Assembly (NCBI RefSeq): GCF_032191775.1
Contig: NZ_CP132507.1
Span: 1,451,001-1,515,000, forward strand
Origin: Rhodoferax mekongensis
Lineage (GTDB): Bacteria > Pseudomonadota > Gammaproteobacteria > Burkholderiales > Burkholderiaceae_C
Direction of reading: 5' to 3'
Length of the DNA: 64,000 nucleotides
A program made the translations under genes and the position numbers. Position 1 is the stretch's first letter. Each line of letters opens with the position of its first letter. This document shows, piece by piece, positions 12,533 to 21,655 of this stretch. Under the pieces are notes generated by a model. That model saw nothing but the letters and a program-made list of their open reading frames with translations. It was not told the DNA's origin and ran no database searches.

Positions 12533-13459
12533 ATGCCCGCCATCTCCTTCCAATCCATCTCCAAGACGTATCCCTCGCCCAAGGGGCCGAAAGGCACCAC
12601 CTTCAAGGCAGTCGATAACGTCAGTCTCAACATCGAAGAGGGCGAATTTTTTGGTCTTCTCGGGCCCAACGGTGCTGGCAAAACCACCCTGATCAGCATG
12701 CTGGCCGGCTTGTCCCGCCCCACCAGTGGCAGTGTGCAAGTCTTGGGCAGCGACGTGCAAAGCGATTTCGCCGACGCCCGCCGCAAGCTGGGTGTGGTGC
12801 CACAAGAGCTGGTGTTTGATCCCTTCTTCAATGTGCGCGAGATGCTACGCATCCAGTCCGGTTACTTCGGGCTCAAGAACAACGACGCCTGGGTCGATGA
12901 GCTGCTGGAAGGCTTGGGCCTGGCCGACAAGGCCAACGCCAACATGCGCCAATTGTCTGGCGGCATGAAGCGCCGTGTGTTGGTGGCGCAGGCCTTGGTG
13001 CACAAGCCACCCGTCATCGTGCTGGATGAGCCCACCGCCGGTGTAGACGTGGAGCTGCGCCAGACGCTCTGGCAGTTTGTCGCCAACCTCAACAAGCAAG
13101 GCAGCACCGTGTTGCTGACCACCCACTATTTGGAAGAGGCCGAAGCGTTGTGTGGGCGCATTGCCATGCTCAAGACCGGCCGCATCGTGGCTTTGGACAA
13201 AACCAGCGACCTGCTCAAGGCGGCCAGCAGCAATGTGCTGCGCTTCAAGACCGCCGATATGCTGCCCCCTGAACTCGCTGCACGTGCCCGCATCACCGGC
13301 CGTATTGTTCAGTTGCCAGCCAACAACGCGCTCGAAATTGAAAATTACCTCGCTGCGGTGCGTCAGGCCGGCGTCACGGTGGATGACGTGGAGATCCGCA
13401 AAGCCGATCTGGAGGATGTGTTCCTCGATGTCATGAACCAGCAAGGAGCACAGGCATGA
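12533..13459 (+). CDS. ABC-2 type exporter ATP-binding protein (YadG-like)
   Basis: This 308-residue ATPase has Walker A GPNGAGKTT (about residues 44-52), signature LSGGMKRR, Walker B VIVLDEPTAGVD and switch His in TTHYLEEAE. The extra C-terminal region after residue 230 is typical of ABC-2 exporter ATPases of the YadG/CcmA/NodI group. It pairs with the permease that overlaps its stop codon. The substrate is unknown. Position behind the mla operon is conserved in related genomes, which hints at an envelope role but does not prove it. Confidence 0.88.
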   Translation: MPAISFQSISKTYPSPKGPKGTTFKAVDNVSLNIEEGEFFGLLGPNGAGKTTLISMLAGLSRPTSGSVQVLGSDVQSDFADARRKLGVVPQELVFDPFFNVREMLRIQSGYFGLKNNDAWVDELLEGLGLADKANANMRQLSGGMKRRVLVAQALVHKPPVIVLDEPTAGVDVELRQTLWQFVANLNKQGSTVLLTTHYLEEAEALCGRIAMLKTGRIVALDKTSDLLKAASSNVLRFKTADMLPPELAARARITGRIVQLPANNALEIENYLAAVRQAGVTVDDVEIRKADLEDVFLDVMNQQGAQA

Positions 13460-14211
13460 ACGGCTGGCAAACTCTGCTCTACAAAGAGACCCTGCGCTTC
13501 TGGAAGGTTGCGGCCCAAACCATTGCCGGGCCCGTGCTGACCGGCATGTTGTACCTGCTGATCTTCGGCCACGCCCTGGAAAGCCATGTGAAGGTGTACG
13601 ACCAGGTCAGTTACACCGCCTTTCTGGTGCCGGGCCTGGCCATGATGAGTCTGTTGCAGAACGCATTTGCCAACAGCTCGTCCTCGCTCATCATGAGCAA
13701 GGTCATGGGGAATCTGGTGTTCCTGTTGCTGACGCCCCTCTCGTATTTCAACTGGTTTGTAGCCTACGTGGGTGCCGCCGTGATCCGCGGTTTGGTCGTG
13801 GCGCTTGGCGTGTTCGTGGTGGCAGCGTTTTTTGCGCCCATGAGCTATGCAGCGCCTCTGTGGATTCTGGTGTTCGCTGTGCTGGGCGCCACCTTGATGG
13901 GCGCACTGGGCTTGATTGCAGGCCTGTGGGCAGAGAAGTTTGACCAGCTTGCCGCCTTCCAGAACTTTGTGGTCATGCCCATGACGTTCTTGAGCGGCGT
14001 GTTTTATTCCATCCATTCCTTGCCTGCTTTCTGGCAAGGGGTGAGTCACTTCAATCCGTTTTTCTACATGATCGACGGCTTCCGTTTCGGCTTCTTCGGC
14101 ATCAGCGATGTGTCCCCCTGGATGAGCTTGTCTGTTGTCGGCGGCGCGACCGTTGCTGTGAGCCTGATTGCCCTTCAATTGCTGCGCAGCGGCTACAAAA
14201 TCCGCAGCTGA
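13456..14211 (+). CDS. ABC-2 type exporter permease (YadH-like)
   Basis: A 251-residue integral membrane protein with about six hydrophobic segments and the ABC-2 signature region FLSGVFYSIHSLPAFWQGVSHFNPFFYMIDGFR. Its ATG overlaps the stop of the upstream ATPase (ATGA), so the two form a dedicated exporter. Substrate unknown. Confidence 0.88.
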   Translation: MNGWQTLLYKETLRFWKVAAQTIAGPVLTGMLYLLIFGHALESHVKVYDQVSYTAFLVPGLAMMSLLQNAFANSSSSLIMSKVMGNLVFLLLTPLSYFNWFVAYVGAAVIRGLVVALGVFVVAAFFAPMSYAAPLWILVFAVLGATLMGALGLIAGLWAEKFDQLAAFQNFVVMPMTFLSGVFYSIHSLPAFWQGVSHFNPFFYMIDGFRFGFFGISDVSPWMSLSVVGGATVAVSLIALQLLRSGYKIRS

Positions 14212-14218
14212 GATTCCT

Positions 14219-14461
14219 ATGACCGCAGACCAACTCCAAGCCATCATCACCGCCGGCCTCGCCTGCGACCATTGCGCGCTCGAAGGCGATGGCCGCCACT
14301 GGTACGCCACCATCGTGTCGCCTGAATTTGAAGGCAAACGCCTCGTGCAGCGCCAACGGCTGGTATACGCCACCCTGGGCAACCGCATGCAAACCGACGA
14401 GGTGCACGCCTTGTCCATGAAAACCTTCTCGCCCACCGAATGGGCAGCCCAGTCCGCCTGA
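14219..14461 (+). CDS. BolA family protein (IbaG/YrbA-like)
   Basis: The 80-residue BolA-fold protein has the class motif around [21 protein letters not shown] and a conserved His in [11 protein letters not shown]. BolA-type proteins act with monothiol glutaredoxins in Fe-S cluster handling; IbaG is linked to acid stress. In E. coli the homologue ibaG also follows the mla genes. ATG 14219 lies seven bases after the permease stop. In many relatives murA follows directly; here hisG follows instead. Confidence 0.88.
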   Translation: MTADQLQAIITAGLACDHCALEGDGRHWYATIVSPEFEGKRLVQRQRLVYATLGNRMQTDEVHALSMKTFSPTEWAAQSA

Positions 14462-14487
14462 GGCGCACGCAACCCCGAGAGCCCGCC

Positions 14488-15138
14488 ATGAGCGCAGACA
14501 TGATCACCCTGGCCCTGTCCAAAGGCCGCATTTTTGAAGAAACCGTGCCGCTGCTCAAAGCTGCTGGCATTGAAGTGCTGGACGACCCCGAGAAGTCCCG
14601 CAAATTGATTCTGGAAACCAACCAGCCCCACGTGCGTGTGCTGGTGGTCCGTGCAACCGACGTACCTACCTATGTGCAGTACGGTGGCGCCGACCTCGGC
14701 ATTACCGGCAAAGACACATTGCTGGAACATGGCAGCCAAGGCCTGTACCAGCCGCTGGATTTGCAGATTGCTAAGTGCCGCATCAGCGTGGCCGTGCGCG
14801 CGGACTTTGACTATGCGTCTGCCGTCAAGCAGGGCTCCCGCCTGAAAGTGGCAACGAAATACGTGGCCATTGCCCGCGACTTCTTCGCCAGCAAGGGCGT
14901 GCACGTGGATCTGATCAAGCTCTACGGCAGCATGGAGTTGGCTCCCTTGGTCGGGCTGGCCGACGCGATTGTGGATTTGGTGTCCACCGGCAACACGCTC
15001 AAGGCCAACCACCTCGTCGAGGTGGAGCGCATCATGGACATCAGCTCCCGTTTGGTGGTGAATCAAGCTGCGCTCAAGCTCAAACAAGAACCGATCCGCA
15101 AAATCATCGACGCCTTTGCAGGCGCCGTAGCCCCATAA
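14488..15138 (+). CDS. hisG: ATP phosphoribosyltransferase, short form
   Basis: HisG catalyses the first step of histidine synthesis, joining ATP and PRPP. At 216 residues it is the short form, which lacks the C-terminal regulatory domain and needs the HisRS-like partner HisZ; hisZ is not in this window. Motifs include [12 protein letters not shown] at the N-terminus, [12 protein letters not shown] and the PRPP-binding loop [16 protein letters not shown] 14488 follows a GAG-rich ribosome site. hisD follows by 19 bp. Confidence 0.95.
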   Translation: MSADMITLALSKGRIFEETVPLLKAAGIEVLDDPEKSRKLILETNQPHVRVLVVRATDVPTYVQYGGADLGITGKDTLLEHGSQGLYQPLDLQIAKCRISVAVRADFDYASAVKQGSRLKVATKYVAIARDFFASKGVHVDLIKLYGSMELAPLVGLADAIVDLVSTGNTLKANHLVEVERIMDISSRLVVNQAALKLKQEPIRKIIDAFAGAVAP

Positions 15139-15150
15139 CCCCGGAATTCC

Positions 15151-15186
15151 ATTTGCTATGACTTTTGTAGCTGCTCCCGCACGTCT
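15151..15186 (-). repeat. Dispersed palindromic repeat containing the hisD start codon
   Basis: ATTTGCTATGACTTTTGTAG followed by CTGCTCCCGCA matches the reverse complement of the copy at 22445 (ATTTGCTATTTCTTTGATAG then CTGCTCGCGCA). The ATG of hisD at 15158 lies inside the GCTAT half of the palindrome. Confidence 0.65.
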
Positions 15187-16474
15187 ATCCACCGCTGATG
15201 CCGCATTTGAAGCGCAATTCAAGGCGCGCCTGCATTGGTCTGCGGATACCGATGCGGCTATCGAGCAGCGTGTGGCCGACATCCTGGCTGACGTGCAGCA
15301 GCGTGGCGATGCGGCGGTGCTGGAGTACACCGCCCGTTTCGATGGCCTGAACGTCACCGACATGAAGGCGTTGGAGCTGACCCAGGCCGAGCTCAAGGCG
15401 GCTTTCGATAGTATTCCCGCAGATCAGCGTGCTGCGCTGGAGGCGGCCGCAAAGCGGGTGCGCAGCTACCACGAAGCGCAAAAGAAGGCCTCTGGCGAGA
15501 GCTGGAGCTACCGCGATGAGGACGGCACGCTCTTGGGCCAAAAGGTCACGCCTTTGGACCGTGTGGGCATTTATGTGCCCGGCGGCAAAGCGGCTTATCC
15601 CAGCAGTGTGTTGATGAACGCCATCCCTGCCCACGTAGCAGGGGTCGGCGAAATCATCATGGTAGTACCTACGCCTAAAGGTGAAAAGAATGCCCTGGTG
15701 CTGGCCGCCGCCTATGTGGCCGGCGTGACGCGTGCGTTCACCATCGGCGGCGCGCAAGCGGTGGCCGCATTGGCCTATGGCACCGCCACCATCCCTGCCG
15801 TGCACAAAATCACCGGCCCCGGCAACGCCTATGTGGCCGCCGCCAAGCGCCGCGTGTTCGGTACCGTGGGCATCGACATGATTGCCGGCCCCAGCGAGAT
15901 ACTGGTGCTGGCAGACGGCACCACACCGCCTGACTGGGTGGCCATGGATTTGTTCAGCCAGGCCGAGCACGACGAGCTGGCGCAAAGCATTTTGCTGTGC
16001 CCGGACGCGGCCTACATCGATCAGGTGCAAGCCTCGATCAATCGATTGCTCAATGAAATGCCGCGCGCCGAGATCATCGCCAAGAGCCTCACCGGCCGTG
16101 GCGCGCTGATCCAGACCCGCAGCATGGAAGAGGCCTGCGAAATCAGCAACCGCATTGCGCCCGAGCACTTGGAAGTCTCCAGCAACGACCCGCACCGCTG
16201 GGAGCCCTTGCTCAAGCACGCCGGTGCCATCTTTTTGGGCGCCTACACCTCCGAGAGCCTGGGCGACTACTGCGCCGGCCCCAACCACGTGCTGCCTACC
16301 AGTGGCACTGCGCGATTTAGCAGCCCGCTGGGCGTATACGACTTTCAGAAGCGCAGCAGCCTCATCGAGGTGAGCGAGCAAGGCGCCCAAGCGTTGGGGC
16401 AGATTGCCTCTGTGCTGGCGCATGGCGAGGGCCTGCAAGCCCATGCACGTGCGGCGGAAATGCGATTGAAGTAA
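15158..16474 (+). CDS. hisD: Histidinol dehydrogenase
   Basis: The 438-residue enzyme oxidises histidinol to histidine in two NAD-dependent steps. Zinc ligands and catalytic residues are visible in SQAEHDE and in IAPEHLEV, with substrate-binding motifs [23 protein letters not shown] and GPNHVLPT. Oddity: the first ~10 residues ([10 protein letters not shown]) are encoded by a copy of the dispersed palindromic repeat, which also supplies the start codon. The rest of the his operon resumes only at 18404. Confidence 0.96.
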   Translation: MTFVAAPARLSTADAAFEAQFKARLHWSADTDAAIEQRVADILADVQQRGDAAVLEYTARFDGLNVTDMKALELTQAELKAAFDSIPADQRAALEAAAKRVRSYHEAQKKASGESWSYRDEDGTLLGQKVTPLDRVGIYVPGGKAAYPSSVLMNAIPAHVAGVGEIIMVVPTPKGEKNALVLAAAYVAGVTRAFTIGGAQAVAALAYGTATIPAVHKITGPGNAYVAAAKRRVFGTVGIDMIAGPSEILVLADGTTPPDWVAMDLFSQAEHDELAQSILLCPDAAYIDQVQASINRLLNEMPRAEIIAKSLTGRGALIQTRSMEEACEISNRIAPEHLEVSSNDPHRWEPLLKHAGAIFLGAYTSESLGDYCAGPNHVLPTSGTARFSSPLGVYDFQKRSSLIEVSEQGAQALGQIASVLAHGEGLQAHARAAEMRLK

Positions 16475-16503
16475 GAATGGGCGCATCAGGACGACCAATC
16501 CAC

Positions 16504-16890
16504 ATGCGCACTACACTTCATACTCCCCACGCCTTCTCCACACTGCGGCAAGCGGCTGCGTGTTTTGTTCTGGGCCTTGTCGCAGTTTCGACGGCCCAAG
16601 CCATGACGATCCGCGAAATGCGGGCCTTGGAGAAGACGGAAAAGCAAGGCAGCACCTATACCGACTACTACCTGGTCGGTGTCATGGAAGGCGCGCTCGA
16701 GGCCCACACCCAAGCGGTACGCGCAGGTGCCAGCGCCGGCATCTGCCTCAATGGCCGCCGTCTGGAGCCCAGCATGGCCAAGAACCTGTACACCACCGAA
16801 CTGAAGCGCAATGCCGACCTGTATGAGGCCGACATGCCGGTGCAGCTGGTGATGGTGAATGCGCTGGGGACGGTGTACCCCTGCCTCTGA
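16504..16890 (+). CDS. Secreted Rap1a/Tai-like protein
   Basis: The 128-residue product has a signal peptide (hydrophobic segment AAACFVLGLVAVSTAQA, cleavage about residue 33) and a domain with two cysteines: GICLNGRRLEPSM and the terminal VNALGTVYPC. That spacing resembles the Rap1a/Tai family, whose founders are periplasmic immunity proteins against type VI amidases. No effector is nearby, so immunity is not implied. An in-frame ATG at 16477 sits three bases after hisD; 16504 gives a cleaner signal peptide. Confidence 0.55.
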   Translation: MRTTLHTPHAFSTLRQAAACFVLGLVAVSTAQAMTIREMRALEKTEKQGSTYTDYYLVGVMEGALEAHTQAVRAGASAGICLNGRRLEPSMAKNLYTTELKRNADLYEADMPVQLVMVNALGTVYPCL

Positions 16891-16906
16891 GGTGTTGGGG
16901 TAATGG

Positions 16907-16958
16907 ATTTGCTATCAATTCGGTAGCTACCCCGGCATATGCGCTGGGCGCTAGCGGC
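16907..16958 (-). repeat. Dispersed palindromic repeat (intergenic copy)
   Basis: ATTTGCTATCAATTCGGTAG and the arm GCGCTGGGCGCTAG match the reverse orientation of the family. It lies between the stop codons of two convergent genes. Confidence 0.65.
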
Positions 16959-16997
16959 TAAAGAAGATATTCGTTTTCCAACGGTTGAAGTAGATTT

Positions 16998-17399
16998 TCA
17001 GGCCTTGCGGTCGGAGATATGGTTCACCCCGTCACTGACGGGTAGCGTTCCCAGCTCATGTGGATTGACGTCTTCCAAGCATCCCACGTTGTAGGCGTAC
17101 TGTCCGGGCTGGGAGCGGCTCTGGTTGTGCGTGTGGATGCCACATACCTTGCAAAAGTAGTGCTTGGCAGACCGTGTGTTGAACTGGTAGAGCTGGAGTG
17201 ATTCCGCCCCCTGAAGAACTCTCAGGCCCGTGACGGGTACCGATGCCACCGCAGCGCCTTTTCGCTTGCAGATGGAGCAGTTGCAACGCCGCGCATTCAC
17301 GATTCCATCCGGCAAATCAAGCTCGAGTACCACGGCTCCACAGTGGCATGAGGCACGGTGCTGGGCCCTGATCTCAACGGAGCCTACTTGTCTGGTCAT
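16998..17399 (-). CDS. GFA family (glutathione-dependent formaldehyde-activating-like) protein
   Basis: This 133-residue protein (from ATG 17399; a GTG at 17450 would add 17) carries the zinc-binding cysteine pattern of the CENP-V/GFA fold: CHCGAV, CNCSIC and CKVCGIHTH. Founding members bind S-hydroxymethyl-glutathione, but most relatives have no proven activity. It is the only minus-strand gene within the his region and part of the block that separates hisD from hisC. An AAGG precedes the ATG. Codon use does not look strongly different. Confidence 0.8.
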   Translation of the reverse strand: MTRQVGSVEIRAQHRASCHCGAVVLELDLPDGIVNARRCNCSICKRKGAAVASVPVTGLRVLQGAESLQLYQFNTRSAKHYFCKVCGIHTHNQSRSQPGQYAYNVGCLEDVNPHELGTLPVSDGVNHISDRKA

Positions 17400-17655
17400 G
17401 GGGGCCTTCGCGGGTCGATGTGGATCGTCGGTTTTGCATGCAGAGGTCACTCTCTGATCTGAGCGGCTGCAACCCGGTAGGGTATCCGGGCTTGATGAAT
17501 CTCCGGCGACAAACCCACTTTTGCTTTGTTCAGGCGCTCATTCGGAGTGGAGCCTTGGTTCAGATGAGTGGTCATTGCGAAACGCATGCCCAACCTTGCC
17601 GACGAGCCATTGATACGGAACGGAATGTCAACGAAAACAAACAGTTGAAAATTAA
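17400..17655. other. Intergenic stretch without a recognisable gene
   Basis: This is the divergent gap between the GFA gene and the toxin–antitoxin operon. Small open frames occur, but none has a ribosome site or recognisable protein. It should contain the promoter of the GFA gene; I see no convincing -35/-10 pair. Confidence 0.5.
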
Positions 17656-17685
17656 CACGAACTTCGTGCAACACGAATTTCGTGT
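17656..17685 (+). promoter_or_regulatory. Twin palindromic operators before the antitoxin gene
   Basis: CACGAA-C-TTCGTG (17656-17668) and ACACGAA-T-TTCGTGT (17671-17685) are perfect palindromes, with centres 16 bp apart. They end 14 bp before the antitoxin ATG. Tandem palindromes in this position are typical operators of ribbon-helix-helix antitoxins that repress their own operon. Confidence 0.75.
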
Positions 17686-17699
17686 AAACTGGCTTCAAG

Positions 17700-17927
17700 A
17701 TGAAAAACGTCACCATCACCGTCGAAGACGCCACCCTGGAATGGGTGCGGATCGAGGCGGCGCGCCGCAACACTAGTGTGTCGCGGCTGGTGGGCGAGAT
17801 GTTGACAGAGAAGATGCAACATGACGACGCGTATGCCCGCGCCCAGCGCGATTGGGTGGCGGATACCTCCAGCTTTAGCTCGGGTGGCAAGGCTTACCCG
17901 GCACGGGGCCAGCAACACAATGGCTAG
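17700..17927 (+). CDS. Antitoxin, ribbon-helix-helix type (VapB/CopG-like)
   Basis: The 75-residue protein starts with a beta strand (KNVTITVED) followed by two helices (ATLEWVRIEAARRN and SVSRLVGEMLTEKM), the ribbon-helix-helix DNA-binding fold. The polar, flexible C-terminal half would bind the toxin. It overlaps the PIN-domain gene by eight bases and is preceded by two palindromic operators, so a self-regulated toxin–antitoxin module is the natural reading. Confidence 0.8.
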   Translation: MKNVTITVEDATLEWVRIEAARRNTSVSRLVGEMLTEKMQHDDAYARAQRDWVADTSSFSSGGKAYPARGQQHNG

Positions 17928-18384
17928 CCCGCTCGACACCTCCGGCGCCATCGTCTTTGTAGACACCAACGTGCTGTTGGCCGCCGATGATGCGTTCGAT
18001 GCTCCTCGCCAAACCCGCGTACGCGAATGGCTCCAAGCCTTGTGGCAGCACAGGGCAGGGCGCTTGAGCACGCAGGTGCTGAATGCCTATTACGTGGGCG
18101 CCACCCGCCACTTCGCCATGCCGCAGGGCGACGCGCGCGCCAAGCTGCGCCGCTACCAGCTCTGGCAGCCTTGGCAGATTGACCACCAGACGGTGGAAAC
18201 CGCCTGGGGCGTGGAAGCCCGCTTCGGCCTGCCGTATTGGGATGCGCTCATCGTTGCCGCCGCCGCACAGAGCGGTGCGAGCCATGTGCTGTCGTTCGAT
18301 CTGCAACACGGTCAGCAGATCGACGGCATCACCATCCTGAACCCTTTGCAAGCCACGCCTGCCGACTTGGCGTTGGCCGACTAG
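17920..18384 (+). CDS. PIN-domain toxin (VapC-like), possibly catalytically impaired
   Basis: This 154-residue PIN-domain protein has the first acidic motif FVDTNVLL, the third YWDALIVAAA and the last FDLQHGQ, in the order expected for an RNase of the VapC type. The helix that normally reads QVLNE(F/Y)Y reads QVLNAYYV here, so the second conserved acid is Ala, and the usual SED before the last motif is SFD. These changes may weaken Mg2+ binding. The ATG at 17920 lies inside the antitoxin frame, indicating translational coupling. hisC starts 19 bp later. Confidence 0.8.
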   Translation: MASPLDTSGAIVFVDTNVLLAADDAFDAPRQTRVREWLQALWQHRAGRLSTQVLNAYYVGATRHFAMPQGDARAKLRRYQLWQPWQIDHQTVETAWGVEARFGLPYWDALIVAAAAQSGASHVLSFDLQHGQQIDGITILNPLQATPADLALAD

Positions 18385-18403
18385 TTTTTTTGAAAGCCCT
18401 CGC

Positions 18404-19552
18404 ATGACTACCTCTGCCGACTTTGCTGCTGAAGTTCAGGCGCTTATTGCGCACCGCATCCGCCAGGACGTGCAGGGCATGCATGCCTACGCGGTCCAGG
18501 ATTCCAAAGGCATGGTCAAGCTCGACGCCATGGAAAACCCGTTTTCCCTGCCACCTGACCTGCAAGCCGCGCTGGGCCAACGCCTGGGCGCACTGGCCTT
18601 GAACCGCTACCCAGATGGCCGGGTCAACGACCTACGCGCAGCCTTGGCGCAGTACGTGGGCATGCCCGCTGGTCACGACATCATGCTGGGCAATGGCTCT
18701 GACGAGCTGATCTCTCTGCTCTCCATGGCCTGCGATGTACCCGCCCAGCCCGGCGCGGCCCGCCCCGTGGTGCTGGCGCCCACGCCCGGTTTTGTGATGT
18801 ACGCCATGAGCGCCCAGTTGCAAGGGCTGGACTTTGTGGGCGTGCCGCTCACCGAAGACTTTGCCCTCGATGTGCATGCCATGGTGCAGGCCATTGCCGA
18901 GAAGCAGCCCGCCATCGTCTATCTGGCCTACCCCAACAACCCCACCGCCAATTTGTGGGACGCCGACGCCATGGCCACCGTGATTGCCGCAGCCAGGCAA
19001 GCGGGCAGCATCGTGGCGGTGGACGAGGCCTACCAGCCGTTTTCCAGCCGCACCTACATGGACGTGATCCGCGCCAACCCTGCCGCCCACCCCCATGTAG
19101 TGCTGATGCGCACCCTGAGCAAGTTTGGCCTGGCCGGTGTGCGCCTGGGCTACATGACTGGCCCCGCTGCCCTGATTGCCCAGGTGGACAAGGTGCGCCC
19201 GCCGTACAACATCAGCGTGCTGAATTACGAGTGCGCCTTGTTTGCCCTAGAGCATCAAGATGCTTTTGCCGTGCAAGCCCAAGAGATATGTGCGCAACGC
19301 GCTATTCTTTTAGGAGCATTGCGCGCCATGTCCGGTGTGAAAGCGTGGGACAGCGATGCCAACATGGTGCTGGTGCGCTTCCCCGGCGCGGACGATGCGG
19401 CGCAAAAAATATTCGATGGTTTGAAGGCGCGCGGGGTGCTGGTCAAGAACATTTCTAAAATGCACCCATTGCTGGCCCGCTGTTTGCGTTTGACCGTCGG
19501 CACCGCCGAAGAAAACGCCCGACTGATTCAGGCCTTGCAGGAAACCTTATGA
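18404..19552 (+). CDS. hisC: Histidinol-phosphate aminotransferase
   Basis: The 382-residue PLP-dependent class I/II aminotransferase converts imidazole-acetol phosphate to histidinol phosphate. The PLP lysine lies in [15 protein letters not shown]. Other family motifs are [30 protein letters not shown] and VDEAYQPF. The start at 18404 comes 19 bp after the toxin gene, so transcription may run through from that module. Its stop overlaps the hisB start. A possible weak copy of the dispersed repeat lies inside it near 19288-19330. Confidence 0.95.
   Translation: MTTSADFAAEVQALIAHRIRQDVQGMHAYAVQDSKGMVKLDAMENPFSLPPDLQAALGQRLGALALNRYPDGRVNDLRAALAQYVGMPAGHDIMLGNGSDELISLLSMACDVPAQPGAARPVVLAPTPGFVMYAMSAQLQGLDFVGVPLTEDFALDVHAMVQAIAEKQPAIVYLAYPNNPTANLWDADAMATVIAAARQAGSIVAVDEAYQPFSSRTYMDVIRANPAAHPHVVLMRTLSKFGLAGVRLGYMTGPAALIAQVDKVRPPYNISVLNYECALFALEHQDAFAVQAQEICAQRAILLGALRAMSGVKAWDSDANMVLVRFPGADDAAQKIFDGLKARGVLVKNISKMHPLLARCLRLTVGTAEENARLIQALQETL
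19288..19330 (+). repeat. Possible remnant of the dispersed repeat inside hisC (weak)
   Basis: TGTGCGCAACGCGCTATTC and AGGAGCATTG resemble the TGCGCGAGCAGCTAT…ATAGCAAA part of the repeat and are locally AT-rich in a GC-rich gene. The left arm (TGGCGCCCG) is not recognisable, so this may be chance. Confidence 0.25.
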
Positions 19553-20181
19553 GCACCAATTACCCGATCACCGAAGTCCCCGCCTCCATGCCCGCGCGCA
19601 TTGCCGAAGTGTCCCGCAACACTGCGGAAACCAAGATCCGCGTGCGCGTGAACCTGGACGGCACGGGTGTGAGCCGCCTGTCCACCGGCATCGGCTTTTT
19701 CGACCACATGCTCGACCAGATCGCCCGCCACGGGTTGATTGACCTCGACATCGAAGCCGAAGGCGACTTGCACATCGACGGGCACCACACGGTGGAAGAT
19801 GTGGGCATCACCCTGGGTCAGGCCCTTGCCAAGGCGGTGGGCGACAAGAAAGGCATCCGCCGTTATGGCCACGCTTATGTGCCCTTGGACGAAGCGCTGA
19901 GCCGCGTAGTGATCGACTTTTCCGGCCGCCCGCAGTTGGAAATGCATGTGCCCTTCAAGAGCGGCATGATCGGCGCGTTTGACACCCAGCTCACGCACGA
20001 GTTCTTCCAAGGCTTTGTGAACCACGCCTCGGTGACCCTGCACATTGACAACCTCAAGGGCGAAAACGCCCACCACCAGGCCGAGACCGTGTTCAAGGCC
20101 TTTGCCCGCGCCCTGCGCTCCGCGCTGGAGTTCGACCCGCGCGCATTGGGTGTGATTCCCTCCACCAAAGGTTCGCTCTGA
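19549..20181 (+). CDS. hisB: Imidazoleglycerol-phosphate dehydratase
   Basis: The 210-residue monofunctional IGPD removes water from imidazole glycerol phosphate. The two manganese-binding motifs [10 protein letters not shown] and [12 protein letters not shown] are intact, as is the internal duplicated fold with GFFDHMLDQ. No phosphatase domain is fused. ATG overlaps the hisC stop (ATGA), and the stop shares a base with the hisH start. Confidence 0.96.
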   Translation: MSTNYPITEVPASMPARIAEVSRNTAETKIRVRVNLDGTGVSRLSTGIGFFDHMLDQIARHGLIDLDIEAEGDLHIDGHHTVEDVGITLGQALAKAVGDKKGIRRYGHAYVPLDEALSRVVIDFSGRPQLEMHVPFKSGMIGAFDTQLTHEFFQGFVNHASVTLHIDNLKGENAHHQAETVFKAFARALRSALEFDPRALGVIPSTKGSL

Positions 20182-20843
20182 TGAAAAAGGTCGCTGTCGT
20201 TGACTACGGCATGGGCAATTTGCGCTCCGTCACCCAGGCGGTGATGCATGTGGCCGAGGGCACCGGTGTCGAGGTCGTCTGGGCCCGCACCCCGCAAGAA
20301 GTGATGGATGCGGAGCGCGTGGTGCTGCCCGGCCAGGGTGGCATGCGTGACTGCATGCGCGAGCTGCATGATTCCGGCATGTTCGATGCCGTGATGCACG
20401 CTGCAGCGCACAAACCCTTGATGGGGGTGTGCGTGGGCATGCAAATGCTGCTGGATCACTCGGAAGAGCTGGACACGCCTTGCCTGGGCTTGATTCCTGG
20501 CGAAGTGGACAAGTTCGACCTTGCCGGTCAGATGCAGGCTGACGGCAGCCGCTTCAAGGTACCTCAAATGGGCTGGAACCGCGTGTGGCAAACCGGCGGC
20601 CAAGATGCGGCCACGCGCCATCCGGTGTGGGGCGATGTGCCGGATGGCAGCTACTTCTACTTTGTGCACAGCTACTACGCCCGACCGTCAGATGCGCGCC
20701 ACAGCGCGGGCGAGACCGACTATGGCCAACGCTTCTCCTGTGCGATTGCGCGCGATAATATTTTCGCAACACAATTCCACCCCGAGAAAAGCGCTGAACA
20801 CGGTTTGGCCCTGTACCGCAACTTCCTGCACTGGAATCCTTGA
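20181..20843 (+). CDS. hisH: Imidazole glycerol phosphate synthase, glutaminase subunit
   Basis: The 220-residue class I amidotransferase supplies ammonia from glutamine to HisF. The triad is visible as Cys in GVCVGMQ and His/Glu in TQFHPEKS. The opening [14 protein letters not shown] is characteristic. It overlaps hisB by one base. A 68-bp gap without a clear promoter precedes hisA. Confidence 0.96.
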   Translation: MKKVAVVDYGMGNLRSVTQAVMHVAEGTGVEVVWARTPQEVMDAERVVLPGQGGMRDCMRELHDSGMFDAVMHAAAHKPLMGVCVGMQMLLDHSEELDTPCLGLIPGEVDKFDLAGQMQADGSRFKVPQMGWNRVWQTGGQDAATRHPVWGDVPDGSYFYFVHSYYARPSDARHSAGETDYGQRFSCAIARDNIFATQFHPEKSAEHGLALYRNFLHWNP

Positions 20844-20911
20844 ATCTTTATCCTTGCCGCATCTCTGCACCTGGCAAAGCGACTCTCTTTTCCCTCCAAC
20901 CCTGAAGCACC

Positions 20912-21652
20912 ATGCTTTTAATTCCTGCGATTGACCTCAAAGACGGCCACTGCGTTCGCCTCAAACAAGGCGATATGGACCAATCCACTACCTTTGGCGA
21001 AGACCCTGCGGTCATGGCCCGGAGCTGGGTCGACAAGGGCGCGCGCCGCCTCCATCTGGTGGATTTGAACGGCGCCTTTGCCGGTCACCCCAAGAACGAA
21101 CAGGCTATCCGCAAGATCCTCAAGGAAGTGGGCAGCGAAATCGACGTGCAGCTGGGCGGCGGTATTCGCGATCTGGACACCATCGAGCGCTACTTGGACG
21201 CCGGGTTGCGCTACGTCATCATCGGCACCGCAGCAGTCAAGAACCCCGGTTTCTTGCAGGACGCCTGCACCGCGTTCGGCGGCCACATCATCGTGGGCCT
21301 GGACGCCCGTGACGGCAAAGTAGCCACCGACGGCTGGAGCAAGCTCACCCGCCACGATGTGGTGGACCTGGGCAAGAAATTTGAGGACTACGGTGTCGAG
21401 TCCATCATCTACACCGACATTGGCCGCGACGGCATGCTCTCGGGCATCAACATCGAAGCCACGGTCAAGCTTGCCCAAGCGCTGACCATCCCCGTGATCG
21501 CATCCGGTGGCCTGTCCAACATGGCTGATATCGAAGCTTTGTGCGAAGTGGAGGATGAAGGCGTGGAAGGTGTGATCTGTGGCCGCGCGATTTACAGCGG
21601 CGATCTCGACTTCGAAAAAGCACAGCAACGCGCTGACGAGTTGAACGGCTAA
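20912..21652 (+). CDS. hisA: ProFAR isomerase
   Basis: The 246-residue TIM-barrel enzyme isomerises the ProFAR intermediate to PRFAR. The two catalytic aspartates lie in PAIDLKDG at the N-terminus and [10 protein letters not shown] in the second half; phosphate-binding loops QLGGGIRD and ASGGLSN are present. It lies three bases before hisF. Confidence 0.96.
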   Translation: MLLIPAIDLKDGHCVRLKQGDMDQSTTFGEDPAVMARSWVDKGARRLHLVDLNGAFAGHPKNEQAIRKILKEVGSEIDVQLGGGIRDLDTIERYLDAGLRYVIIGTAAVKNPGFLQDACTAFGGHIIVGLDARDGKVATDGWSKLTRHDVVDLGKKFEDYGVESIIYTDIGRDGMLSGINIEATVKLAQALTIPVIASGGLSNMADIEALCEVEDEGVEGVICGRAIYSGDLDFEKAQQRADELNG

Positions 21653-21655
21653 ACA

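Noticed and set aside
11441..12805. 454-codon minus-strand frame opposite mlaC and mlaB
   Set aside because: Antisense shadow of recognised mla genes.
13363..15396. 677-codon open frame on the minus strand
   Set aside because: It runs across the ABC-2 permease, bolA, hisG and hisD in antisense, and no domain is recognisable.
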